The notes beneath the pieces were generated by a model that worked only from the letters and a program-made list of their open reading frames with translations, had not been told where the DNA came from and did no database searches. From JANXYW01 sp031400455 (GTDB lineage: Bacteria; Chloroflexota; Dehalococcoidia; DSTF01; JACRBR01): a DNA stretch of 64,000 bases. How positions within the stretch are numbered: position 1 is the first letter of the stretch; each line of letters opens with the position of its first letter. The stretch spans positions 1 through 64,000 of the forward strand of contig JANNPX010000024.1 in NCBI GenBank assembly GCA_031400455.1. The letters are read 5' to 3'. A program made the position numbers and the translations under genes. Shown here piece after piece: positions 24,538 to 31,988 of the stretch.

Positions 24538-24735
24538 CTACCCGTGCTCGGAGCGGAGTCGAATCACGCCGGGGCGTTCAGAATCTTCAAAATGACAGCG
24601 CACGGCGTCGCGAACCATCGTCCGTAGCTCCGGTAGCGAATCTGCTTCGGTGAAGATGGAATAGCCCAGCGCGTTCGCCTCGTAGCCACCTTCAGGCGAC
24701 TCCTCGACGTCGAATACGATTTCAATTTCCGCCAT
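24538..24735 (-). CDS. small HicB-like protein
   Basis: A 65-residue protein beginning IEIVFDVEESPEGGYEANA and continuing with a predicted beta-beta-alpha-beta layout (YSIFTEADSLPELRTMVRDAVRCHF). This is the HicB-type partial RNase H fold found in antitoxins and in solitary small proteins. No HicA-like toxin gene flanks it. GCGGAGG precedes the ATG at 24735, and TATACT (24752-24757, minus strand) may be its -10 box. Confidence 0.7.
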   Translation of the reverse strand: MAEIEIVFDVEESPEGGYEANALGYSIFTEADSLPELRTMVRDAVRCHFEDSERPGVIRLRSEHG

Positions 24736-24751
24736 TGCGTCCTCCGCAGGG

Positions 24752-24757
24752 AGTATA
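24752..24757 (-). promoter_or_regulatory. candidate -10 box of the HicB-like gene
   Basis: TATACT on the minus strand, 17-22 nt upstream of the ATG at 24735, with the ribosome site GGAGG between. No -35 box is evident. Confidence 0.4.
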
Positions 24758-24788
24758 TCGGCCTCGCCTCTCCGCCGTTGGCTTGAGC

Positions 24789-25307
24789 CTACCCGCGTCG
24801 TGCCACCCAATCGCGCAGCGCCTGCACCGTCGTATCGAATGCCAGCTCTGCCCATGGGATGGCGTCGGCGTCGTACCAGCGCACTGCGGTCGACTCGTGA
24901 TCCGCGACGTACGCGGCGTCCGTGGCGCTCACGCCTTCGTACACGACCATGACGATGCCGACCTCTGGTCGCGTGTACACGCCGTGGAGCCGGCCGATCG
25001 TGACATCCAGCCCGACCTCCTCCTTCGCTTCCCGCGCTGCGCCCTCCTCCGCAGTCTCGCCGACCTCCAGGAAGCCGCCCGGGAAGGTCCAGCCGCCGGC
25101 GCCCGGCTCCATCGCCCGTTGCTGGAGTAGCACCCGGCCGCCGTGCTCGACGATGACCGCGGCGATGACGCGCGGGTTCATGTAGTGGATGAAGCCGCAC
25201 GATTCGCACTGAAAGCGGCTACGGCGTTCGGCCTCGATGAAGCGCTCGATCAGGTCGTGCCCGCACGTCTGACAGTACCGAGGCGTTGACAAACGTTCAG
25301 GCGACAT
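24789..25307 (-). CDS. Nudix hydrolase with N-terminal zinc ribbon
   Basis: A 172-residue Nudix enzyme that hydrolyses a nucleoside diphosphate linked to another moiety. A four-Cys zinc ribbon is formed by C12-x2-C15 and C34-x2-C37. The Nudix box G-x5-E-x7-RE-x2-EE-x-G runs from Gly78 to Gly99 without mismatch. NudC-type NADH pyrophosphatases and some ADP-ribose pyrophosphatases share this architecture. ATG at 25307 is chosen because GGAG lies 9 nt upstream. Substrate specificity is not determinable here. Confidence 0.88.
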   Translation of the reverse strand: MSPERLSTPRYCQTCGHDLIERFIEAERRSRFQCESCGFIHYMNPRVIAAVIVEHGGRVLLQQRAMEPGAGGWTFPGGFLEVGETAEEGAAREAKEEVGLDVTIGRLHGVYTRPEVGIVMVVYEGVSATDAAYVADHESTAVRWYDADAIPWAELAFDTTVQALRDWVARRG

Positions 25308-25460
25308 GGTTGACATCTCCGCGCATGATGGCCATATTCGCCGCCAAATCACTTGACCGGATGTCTGGACCTGTCCTATGCTCTGCCTCATCCGCGGCCC
25401 AGACGAGGGCACACCGCCTACGGCCGCGAGCTTCATTACCTGTCTCAAGGAGGAAACACT

Positions 25461-25751
25461 GTGGCATTTGAGGATAAGTCATTGACTTGTCGCGATTGCA
25501 GCGGCACGTTCGTATTCACAGCGGGCGAGCAAGGGTTCTATCTGGAAAAAGGGCTCCTGAACGAACCCCAGCGCTGCGCAATCTGCCGCGTCAGCCGGCG
25601 TCGTGACCGCACGTCCGGAGGCGTCCGGGAGATGACGACGGTGGCCTGCGCGGGCTGCGGTGGCAACGCGACCGTGCCGTTCGTGCCGCGGCTGGACCGC
25701 CCGGTCTACTGCAGCAACTGCTTCGAGCAGGAGCGCGCCGTCGCGAGTTGA
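25461..25751 (+). CDS. small double zinc-ribbon protein
   Basis: A 96-residue protein with two four-Cys zinc sites: C10-x2-C13 with C39-x2-C42 (a zf-trcl-type ribbon), and C63-x2-C66-x17-C84-x2-C87, the CxxC-x17-CxxC pattern. GTG at 25461 follows an AAGGAGG site by 7 nt. The basic linker RVSRRRDRT between the ribbons suggests nucleic-acid binding. Proteins of this type are common in Chloroflexota but have no firm function. A strong stem-loop lies 22 bp after the stop. Confidence 0.8.
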   Translation: MAFEDKSLTCRDCSGTFVFTAGEQGFYLEKGLLNEPQRCAICRVSRRRDRTSGGVREMTTVACAGCGGNATVPFVPRLDRPVYCSNCFEQERAVAS

Positions 25752-25773
25752 CGACCCACGGGTTAGACGTGCG

Positions 25774-25805
25774 GATGCCCGCCGACTCACACCCCGGCGG
25801 GCATC
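25774..25805 (+). terminator. stem-loop after the zinc-ribbon gene
   Basis: GATGCCCGCCG and CGGCGGGCATC form a perfect 11-bp stem with a 10-nt loop between the convergent zinc-ribbon and moaE genes. No T-run follows on either strand. It may still act as a bidirectional terminator. A second small hairpin (GCGGGG-CTCG-CCCCGC) follows at 25840-25855. Confidence 0.5.
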
Positions 25806-25885
25806 GCCATATCCAGCGTCACGGCCGACTCCCGGTGTAGCGGGGCTCGCCCCGCCCGCGTGCGCGGAAACGGCTCCGAGTCGCA

Positions 25886-26326
25886 TCACTCGCCCGCTTC
25901 CGTGCGCTCAGATCCCGGCATGTGCCCTTCGATCCACTCCTCGCCGTCCTCCCAGACCTCTTTCTTCCAGATCGGCACGACTTGCTTGATGCGGTCGACC
26001 GCGAAGTGACACGCCTCGAATGCCGCCACGCGGTGCGCCGATGACACGGCGACCAGCAGGCTCGTTTCGCCGATCTCCAGCCGCCCGACCCGGTGCAGCA
26101 CCCCGATCCCGGTGATCGGATACTTCGCGCGCACCTCGTCGGCCACCTCGCGCATCTTTTTAACAGCCATCTCCGGATACACGTCGTATTCCAGGTACTG
26201 CACGCTGCGGCCCATGTTCTCGTTGCGCACTACGCCGTAGAACAGCGCCACCGCGCCACTCTCATCGCGCCGCACGGCGTCGACGAGCGGTGCCGGGTCT
26301 AACGGCTCGTACGTCACAGCAAACAT
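25886..26326 (-). CDS. moaE: molybdopterin synthase catalytic subunit MoaE
   Basis: A 146-residue MoaE, which with thiocarboxylated MoaD inserts the dithiolene sulfurs of molybdopterin. Typical blocks are GAVALFYGVVRNENMGR, LEYDVYPEMAVKKM, HRVGRLEIGETSLLVAVSSAHR and the lysine-bearing end VPIWKKEVWEDGEEW. The start overlaps the moaD stop by one base (TGATG). With moaB, ModE-like and TupABC genes elsewhere in the window, it supports an active molybdenum or tungsten cofactor system. Confidence 0.95.
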   Translation of the reverse strand: MFAVTYEPLDPAPLVDAVRRDESGAVALFYGVVRNENMGRSVQYLEYDVYPEMAVKKMREVADEVRAKYPITGIGVLHRVGRLEIGETSLLVAVSSAHRVAAFEACHFAVDRIKQVVPIWKKEVWEDGEEWIEGHMPGSERTEAGE

Positions 26327-26622
26327 CAGCCGCCCTCCGCGCTAGGGTTGGCGCGAACGTCCAGCAACGCATGCGCGCCACCGCTCACCGGCGGTATCAA
26401 CGCCACCCGATCACCGTTTGCCAGCACCTGGCTCGACTCCACGTATTCCTCATCGATCGCGCAGACCAGCGTCGGCAGCAGCGCCTCCACGATCGGATGC
26501 CGCGCGCCCAGCGTGTCGCGTAGCACCGCGACGGTTGCCCCGTCCGGCAACTGCATCTCGATCTCGCGCTCGCCGATCAGCTGATGCAGCCCCGCGAATA
26601 GACGCACGCTCACAGTGATCAT
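26326..26622 (-). CDS. moaD: molybdopterin synthase sulfur carrier MoaD with C-terminal tail
   Basis: A 98-residue ubiquitin-fold sulfur carrier. The normal C-terminal end PPVSGG is at residues 77-82, but the frame continues 16 residues and ends again in Gly97-Gly98. MoaD must end in GG to be adenylated and thiocarboxylated, so either the second GG is used on a longer tail or the tail is trimmed. It sits directly upstream of moaE with a one-base overlap. Identification is secure; the tail is the odd point. Confidence 0.9.
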   Translation of the reverse strand: MITVSVRLFAGLHQLIGEREIEMQLPDGATVAVLRDTLGARHPIVEALLPTLVCAIDEEYVESSQVLANGDRVALIPPVSGGAHALLDVRANPSAEGG

Positions 26623-26699
26623 CGATGCTCCTGCCTGTTCATGCGGCTATTGTACCCAGCCGCTTTACATAGCTCCGTGCGCGCGGCGCGGGCCTGGCA

Positions 26700-26705
26700 T
26701 ATACT
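26700..26705 (+). promoter_or_regulatory. candidate -10 box (TATACT) of comF
   Basis: TATACTCG lies 15 nt before the comF ATG at 26715, the same distance as in front of dprA. No ribosome site is visible between them, which suggests a leaderless mRNA and a shared promoter type for these two competence-linked genes. Confidence 0.45.
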
Positions 26706-26714
26706 CGCCGCGCT

Positions 26715-27410
26715 ATGCCGCATCTCCTCGAACGTACCTCCCGCCTCGCGATCGGACTGCTCTTCCCGGCGCGCTGCGCCCTCTGCTCCGCTGCCGGCAC
26801 GATGCTCTGTGAGTCCTGCGTTGCCGTACTTCCGGTGACCAAGGGCCGGCGGTGCGAGCGATGCTGGACGCCGTCCGCCGACCGCCAACTCTGCGTGCAC
26901 TGTGCGTCGACCCTGGAGCTCGCCTTCACGTCGATCCGCGCGCCGTTTGTGATGGAGGAAGCTGCTCGTGCGCTCGTACACAAGCTCAAGTACGCGGGCG
27001 TGTCCTCCCTCGGGGAGCCGATGGGCGCCCTCATCGCCGAGAAGCTCGAGATATCGGGAGATCTCGTCGTACCGATCCCGCTGCACCGCGGCCGGCGCCG
27101 CTCCCGTGGCTACAACCAGGCCGAGCTGCTCGCGAGGCAGATCGCGCTCGCTAGCGGCCTGCCCTTCGACGCGGCTGCCGCACGCCGGACGCGAGCCACA
27201 AAGCCCCTCGCGCGCAGCATGAACCGGGACGAGCGTCGGGCGATCGTCGCTGGCGCGTTTTCCGCTGTACGGGAACGCGTCGAGGGCCGCCACATCGTGC
27301 TCGTGGACGACGTCGTGACGACGGGCGCCACGTTGGACGCCTGCGCGAGGGCTCTACTGGACGCAGGCGCTGCCAGCGTCCGCTGTGTGACGTTCGCCCG
27401 TGCCGACTGA
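26715..27410 (+). CDS. comF: ComF-family phosphoribosyltransferase-like protein
   Basis: A 231-residue ComF-type protein. The N-terminal zinc module has Cys pairs (CALC, CESC, CERC, CVHC) within the first 65 residues. The PRTase core has VPIPLHRGRRRSRGYNQAELLA and the PRPP loop IVLVDDVVTTGATLDACA. ComF family members act in DNA uptake during competence; some may have other roles. The gene lacks an evident ribosome site and has a close TATACT box. Confidence 0.9.
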   Translation: MPHLLERTSRLAIGLLFPARCALCSAAGTMLCESCVAVLPVTKGRRCERCWTPSADRQLCVHCASTLELAFTSIRAPFVMEEAARALVHKLKYAGVSSLGEPMGALIAEKLEISGDLVVPIPLHRGRRRSRGYNQAELLARQIALASGLPFDAAAARRTRATKPLARSMNRDERRAIVAGAFSAVRERVEGRHIVLVDDVVTTGATLDACARALLDAGAASVRCVTFARAD

Positions 27411-27482
27411 ATCGACCCAGTAGGCCGCCGGACGTATAGTGCGAGGACAACCGATCGCCTCCTTTCAAGCCGGAGCCAACGC

Positions 27483-28832
27483 ATGCTGGGTGAGCAAGAG
27501 GTCCGTCGCATCGCCGAGACGGTGCTGGGCGCCAGTCGCGCGGATCAGACGGAAGTCGAAGTCTTTGCCAACGACTCGGCGCTGACCCGCTTCGCCAACA
27601 ACTACATCCACCAGAACGTCGAGCAGTCTGACGTCGACGTGCGCGTCCGCGCCGTCATCGGTCAGAAGATCGGCGTCGCTTCCACCAACGAGATCTCCGG
27701 GGATGCACTGTCGCGCGTCGCCGCTCGTGCGCTGGAGCTGGCGGAGCACCAGCGTGAGAACGAGGACTTCCGCTCGCTCCCACGCCCCGCGCCCATCACG
27801 CCAGTCAGCAGTTATGCCGAATCGACCGCCCGCTGCGGGCCGGAGGAGCGGGCCGGTGTCGTCGGCCAGATATGCGACGCCTCATCGCGCGCGGGCCTGA
27901 TAGCGGCCGGCGCCTTCCACACGACGGCTCAGGAGCTGGCGATCGCGAACTCCTTTGGCGTCTTCGCATACAACCGCGAGACGCAGGCCGACATCAACAC
28001 CGTCGTCATGTCGGAGACGTCCAGTGGCTACGCGGCGCGCGTCAGCAAGGATGTCGGTGACATCGATGGCGAAGCTGTCGCGCGCGAAGCAGTCGACAGC
28101 GCGCTGCGCGGCGTGAGCCCGGCGACGGTTGAGCCGGGAGACTACGAGGTGATCCTGGAGCCGTACGCCGTCGTCGACTTGCTCGATTTCTTCTCGTACC
28201 TCTCGTTCGGCGCGCTGCCATATACCGAAAAGCGCAGTTTCATGGCGGGGAGACTCGGTGAGAAGGTGATGGGGGAGAACATCAGCATCTGGGACGACGG
28301 TCTCTCGCCCGACGGCATCCCGTCTCCGTTTGACTACGAGGGTGTGCCGCGTGAGCGGGTGTCGTTCATCGAGAACGGCGTTGCGAAGGGCGTTGTCTGG
28401 GACAGCTATCTCGCCGGGAAGATCGGCGGCGACGCCCGCTCGACGGGCCACGCGCTGCCGGCGGGCGTCACGTTCGGCCCGATCCCGCTGAACATGTTCA
28501 TGGCGCCCGGCAACGCCACGCGTGACGAGATGATCGGAAGCGTGAAGCGCGGCCTCTACGTTCGGCGCTTCTGGTACACCCGCTCGGTGCACCCGCTCAA
28601 CGTCATCATCACCGGCATGACGCGAGATGGGACCTTCCTCATCGAGGACGGCAAGATCGTCGGCCCGGTCCGCAGCATGCGGTTCACGCAGGGCTACGTC
28701 GATGCCCTCAACTGCGTCGACCTCGTCGGCAAAGACCCGATGCTCGTACTCGGCGATCTTGGCGGCGGCGTCCGTAGCGTGCCCGCGCTCAAGATCGCGA
28801 AGTGGAGCTTCACCGGTGTGAGCGAGTTGTAG
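27483..28832 (+). CDS. TldD/PmbA family protein, TldE-like
   Basis: A 449-residue member of the TldD/PmbA metalloprotease family. The N-terminal half matches the family (FANDSALTRFANNYIHQNVEQSDVDVRVRAV), and the C-terminal half has GVWDS-like and GGDARSTGHALP segments. The HExxxH zinc motif of TldD is not seen, so it is more like the non-catalytic TldE/PmbA partner. TldD/TldE pairs mature peptides or clear toxins; the TldD partner is not in this window. GGAG stands 8 nt before the ATG. Confidence 0.85.
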   Translation: MLGEQEVRRIAETVLGASRADQTEVEVFANDSALTRFANNYIHQNVEQSDVDVRVRAVIGQKIGVASTNEISGDALSRVAARALELAEHQRENEDFRSLPRPAPITPVSSYAESTARCGPEERAGVVGQICDASSRAGLIAAGAFHTTAQELAIANSFGVFAYNRETQADINTVVMSETSSGYAARVSKDVGDIDGEAVAREAVDSALRGVSPATVEPGDYEVILEPYAVVDLLDFFSYLSFGALPYTEKRSFMAGRLGEKVMGENISIWDDGLSPDGIPSPFDYEGVPRERVSFIENGVAKGVVWDSYLAGKIGGDARSTGHALPAGVTFGPIPLNMFMAPGNATRDEMIGSVKRGLYVRRFWYTRSVHPLNVIITGMTRDGTFLIEDGKIVGPVRSMRFTQGYVDALNCVDLVGKDPMLVLGDLGGGVRSVPALKIAKWSFTGVSEL

Positions 28833-28890
28833 CGCGACGAGACGGATCGAATCGCAGGACGATGAACGCACGCGTAAACTGCGGCGCAAG

Positions 28891-28918
28891 CTGTGAACTG
28901 CATACTGTGAACTGAGAA
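28891..28918. repeat. heptad repeat before the DUF2203 gene
   Basis: Four units with a 7-bp period: CTGTGAA / CTGCATA / CTGTGAA / CTGAGAA. They end 9 bp before the ATG at 28928 and take the place where a ribosome site is expected. Confidence 0.65.
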
Positions 28919-28927
28919 CTCGGCGCC

Positions 28928-29320
28928 ATGATCCTCTTCACACTCGAAGAAGCCGAATCGATGCTGCCGCAAGTGCGCGACGAACTGCTCGCGATGCAGG
29001 CGTGCAAGCGGGAGGTCGATGTGCTGCGCGAGAGCTTCGACCACGCCGCGCACAAGAGCACTGGAAACGGACACGTGAAGGACGAGGACGCGCTGGCCGA
29101 AAAGCGACGACATGCGGAATCCCTCGTCGAACAGATCAACGAGCGCCTCGCCCGTATCAACGACTGGGGCGTCGAACTTAAGGGTATCGACGAGGGACTG
29201 GCCGACTTTCCGAGCAGGCGTGACGACCGTATCGTCTACCTCTGCTGGCGGCTCGGCGAGGACCAAATCGCCTGGTGGCACGAGATCGACACCGGATTTG
29301 GCGGCCGCCAGCCGCTTTAG
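28928..29320 (+). CDS. DUF2203 family protein
   Basis: A 130-residue protein matching the DUF2203 pattern: it opens with the FTLEEAESMLPQVRDEL helix, continues with a coiled helical pair (DEDALAEKRRHAESLVEQINERLARIN) and closes with the conserved GVELKGIDEGLADFPS and VYLCWRLGEDQIAWWHEIDTGFGGRQ. The function is unknown. The gene is 95 bp downstream of the TldE-like gene; no clear ribosome site is seen, the heptad repeat occupying that spot. Confidence 0.85.
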   Translation: MILFTLEEAESMLPQVRDELLAMQACKREVDVLRESFDHAAHKSTGNGHVKDEDALAEKRRHAESLVEQINERLARINDWGVELKGIDEGLADFPSRRDDRIVYLCWRLGEDQIAWWHEIDTGFGGRQPL

Positions 29321-29439
29321 CACCGCGATCGGCCGCAACCACCTTCACTCGTAGAGGCGCAGGGGCGCGCCTCGTGCCGACGCAACGTGGATGGCCGGGT
29401 AACGTGCGGACATAACCCCTCGCGGTATGCCGCTATTGG

Positions 29440-29458
29440 ATAAGTTGCATCAACTTAT
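29440..29458. promoter_or_regulatory. perfect 8-bp inverted repeat, candidate operator
   Basis: ATAAGTTG and CAACTTAT are separated by three bases. It is AT-rich in a GC-rich genome, about 80 bp upstream of the YjbQ gene start, with no T-run. This fits an operator for a dimeric regulator better than a terminator. The 220-bp gap around it holds no gene. Confidence 0.5.
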
Positions 29459-29540
29459 GCGCTCTCAGAATTGCGTTAATCGAGTCTGTCCCCGAGAATG
29501 ACCGGAGATTTCAGGACGCGTTCCCAATGAAGGCGGTGAG

Positions 29541-30047
29541 ATGGAGCAGACCATAGTCGAAGCGCGCCGAGAGATCGTTGCCCGGTCCGATGCCCCTTCC
29601 ACTCGCGTCCTGTGCGAGGCCATCGAGTTCGAGACGACCACGGCTCCGGAGTTCATCGACATCACCGAGGATGTCACTCGCATCGTCGAAGCGTCGGGCG
29701 TCGCCTTCGGCCAGGTGACCGTCTTCTCGCAGCACACCACCGCTGCCATCAAGATCAACGAGCACGAGCCGCTCCTGCTGCGCGATCTCGCCCGAACCCT
29801 CCGCAACTTCGCGCCGCCGAATGCCTACTACGAGCACAACGACTTCTCGCGCCGTACCGTGAACATGAACCCCGACGAGTGCGCGAACGGTCACGCCCAT
29901 GTCCAGCATCTGTTTCTGGGCTGCAGCGAGACGATCCCGGTCGTCGACGGCCGCGTGACCCTCGGCACGTGGCAGCGGGTCTTCCTCGTCGAACTCGACC
30001 ACCCACGTCTGCGCCGCGTCCTCGTGAACGTCGTCGGCACCGCCTAA
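29541..30047 (+). CDS. YjbQ/UPF0047 family protein
   Basis: A 168-residue UPF0047 protein. Signature segments are QVTVFSQHTTAAIKINEHEP, with the conserved His, and the C-terminal GHAHVQHLFLGCSETIPVVDGRVTLGTWQRVFLVELDHPR. Members bind metal at a trimer interface and some are annotated as secondary thiamine-phosphate synthases on the basis of complementation. AAGGCGG lies upstream of the ATG. It converges on the tup genes, 13 bp from the TupC stop. Confidence 0.92.
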   Translation: MEQTIVEARREIVARSDAPSTRVLCEAIEFETTTAPEFIDITEDVTRIVEASGVAFGQVTVFSQHTTAAIKINEHEPLLLRDLARTLRNFAPPNAYYEHNDFSRRTVNMNPDECANGHAHVQHLFLGCSETIPVVDGRVTLGTWQRVFLVELDHPRLRRVLVNVVGTA

Positions 30048-30060
30048 GGAACCGTCGGGT

Positions 30061-31152
30061 CTACTTCGGAATCAGGTGCACCGCGGTCGCCTTGAACGAC
30101 GCGATCACGCTTGCGCCTTCGTCGATGCCCAGGTCCTCCAACGAGCGTCGCGTCACACGCGCGGTCAGCCGGAACCCGCAGTCGATCTCGACCCGCGCAT
30201 CGGCCCCCGTGCGCACGATACGGCTCACACGGCCTGCTATGCGGTTGCGGGCGCTCCCGGGCGCGTGTTCGCCCGCCGGCGCCAGGCTCACGTCCTCGGG
30301 TCGCAGGCACACCAGCGCTTCGGTGAACGGCCCTGCGTCCAGCGCCTCGATGGTATGCCCGGCGGCGATGAGCGCGACGAGTCCGGCGGTTCGCTCGATG
30401 ACTGTTGCGGGCACCATCGTTTCCACTCCGACGAACGCCGCCACCTCCTCGTCTGCCGGAGTGCCAAATACATCCGCCGGTGCCCCGATCTGACGGATGT
30501 TGCCGCCGATCAGCACGGCGACCCGATCGCCCAACCGCGCGGCCTCGTCATGATCGTGCGTCACGAGCACGGTCGTCATCCGCGTCTCCGATAGCACGGT
30601 CGCGAGATCGTTGGTGATCGCGGTGCGCGTCGGTGTGTCCAGCGCGCTGAACGGCTCATCGAGCAGGAGTATCTCGGGATCGAGCGCGAACCCGCGTGCC
30701 AGGCTGACGCGTTGCGCCTCCCCGCCGGACAGCGTGCGCGATGAACGCTCTGCGAGCGCCTCAACGCCGAATCGCGCCAGCCAGCGCTGCGCCCGCTCGC
30801 GACGTGCGCCGCGTGCGACTCCGCGAACGCGCAAGCCCGCTTCGACGTTCGCGAGCACCGTGCGGTCGAGCAGCAGAGGCTCCTGGAAGACCACGGCCAT
30901 CCGTCGGCGCAGGGCGAGTTCGCGCCCGCGCACCGTGCGTCCGTCGAATAGTACTTCGCCTTCTGATGCACGCTCCAGCAGCGCCAGGTGAAGCAACAAC
31001 GTCGTCTTGCCGGCACCATTCGGGCCGACGATCGCCAGCGTGCTGCCCGGGAACACGTCGATGCGCGGCACGTCGAGGATCGACGTGCCGCCGCGGCGCA
31101 CGCGGAGTCCGCGCACCGCCAGCTTCGGCTCGCCGGTCAGCGGCTCAGCCAC
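30061..31152 (-). CDS. tupC: ABC transporter ATPase of the tungstate system (TupC)
   Basis: A 363-residue ATPase. Walker A is GPNGAGKT at 43-50, the signature is LSGGEAQRVSLARG, Walker B is ILLLDEPFSAL, and the switch His lies in VLVTHDHDEAARLG. The C-terminal third is a TOBE/molybdate-binding-like domain (CLRPEDVSLAPAG; VEIDCGFRLTARVT). GTG at 31152 overlaps the end of the permease gene by 16 bp, so the pair is translationally linked. Tungstate is favoured over molybdate because the binding protein is TupA-like. Confidence 0.88.
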   Translation of the reverse strand: MAEPLTGEPKLAVRGLRVRRGGTSILDVPRIDVFPGSTLAIVGPNGAGKTTLLLHLALLERASEGEVLFDGRTVRGRELALRRRMAVVFQEPLLLDRTVLANVEAGLRVRGVARGARRERAQRWLARFGVEALAERSSRTLSGGEAQRVSLARGFALDPEILLLDEPFSALDTPTRTAITNDLATVLSETRMTTVLVTHDHDEAARLGDRVAVLIGGNIRQIGAPADVFGTPADEEVAAFVGVETMVPATVIERTAGLVALIAAGHTIEALDAGPFTEALVCLRPEDVSLAPAGEHAPGSARNRIAGRVSRIVRTGADARVEIDCGFRLTARVTRRSLEDLGIDEGASVIASFKATAVHLIPK

Positions 31153-31901
31153 GTCCGCACCGCCGGCACATCGCCGATCCTGCCGTTCGTTTGCGGTCGC
31201 GAGGCATCGCGTCGAATGCCGAGTTGAACCCACGTGAAGAGTGCATTGACAGTGATCATCATCGCCAACAAGACGAGGCCCAGTGCGAGCGCTACGCCAA
31301 AGTTGCCTTTGCTCTGCTCGAGCAGGACGGCGCCTGTAAGCACGCGTGTCTGTCCCGCGATGTTCCCCCCGACCATGACGGATGCACCCACCTCAGAGAT
31401 CGCCGCGCCGAAGCCTGCCATGATCGCCGCGAGCAGCGGCAGGCGCACCTCCTGTAGCAGGATCCACAGCATCTGCAGCCGCGACGCGCCCAGCGCGTAC
31501 ACCTGGAGCCTTAGCCGCGGGTTGAGTGCGGAAAGGGACGCGGCGGTGAAGCCCGTAATCACCGGCGTGGCGATTACGACCTGCGCGAGGATCATCGCCT
31601 TCGTTGTGTAGATCCAGCCCAGATCGCCCAGAGGGCCGCTTCGCCAGAGGATGATGGCGATGAACAACCCGACGACGACGGGGGGCAGTCCCATCCCCGT
31701 GTTTACGAGCGTCATCACGATCCACCGCCCCGGAAAGCGCCCGAACGCCAGCGCTGCTCCGATCCCGATGCCAAGCACGAGGCTGATGGCAGTCGCCAGG
31801 CCGGAGACGTACACAGAACGCACGGCGATCTCGTAGACGTCGCTTCGATTGTGCGCGAGTAGCCCGACCGCCGTCTGCAGGGCATCCCAGATCAGATCCA
31901 T
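31137..31901 (-). CDS. tupB: tungstate ABC transporter permease (TupB)
   Basis: A 254-residue membrane protein with about five hydrophobic helices. The cytoplasmic coupling loop is in ALGASRLQMLWILLQEVRLPLLAAIMAGFGAAISEVGASVMVGGN. Start at 31901 gives the N-terminus MDLIWDALQTAVGLL, typical of TupB. It lies between TupA and TupC in the same direction and forms the channel of a TupABC importer. Confidence 0.9.
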   Translation of the reverse strand: MDLIWDALQTAVGLLAHNRSDVYEIAVRSVYVSGLATAISLVLGIGIGAALAFGRFPGRWIVMTLVNTGMGLPPVVVGLFIAIILWRSGPLGDLGWIYTTKAMILAQVVIATPVITGFTAASLSALNPRLRLQVYALGASRLQMLWILLQEVRLPLLAAIMAGFGAAISEVGASVMVGGNIAGQTRVLTGAVLLEQSKGNFGVALALGLVLLAMMITVNALFTWVQLGIRRDASRPQTNGRIGDVPAVRTWLSR

Positions 31902-31988
31902 GTGCGGCCTCGACCATCCGCAATGACAGATGCGCGCGCCCCTCGGCGCGCGCATCCGTCGCTGCACGTCAGTTCGTCATAGTACCGT

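Noticed and set aside
24538..24735. A HicAB toxin-antitoxin pair
   Set aside because: Only a HicB-like protein is present; no HicA-sized frame with the usual GSH motif lies on either side.
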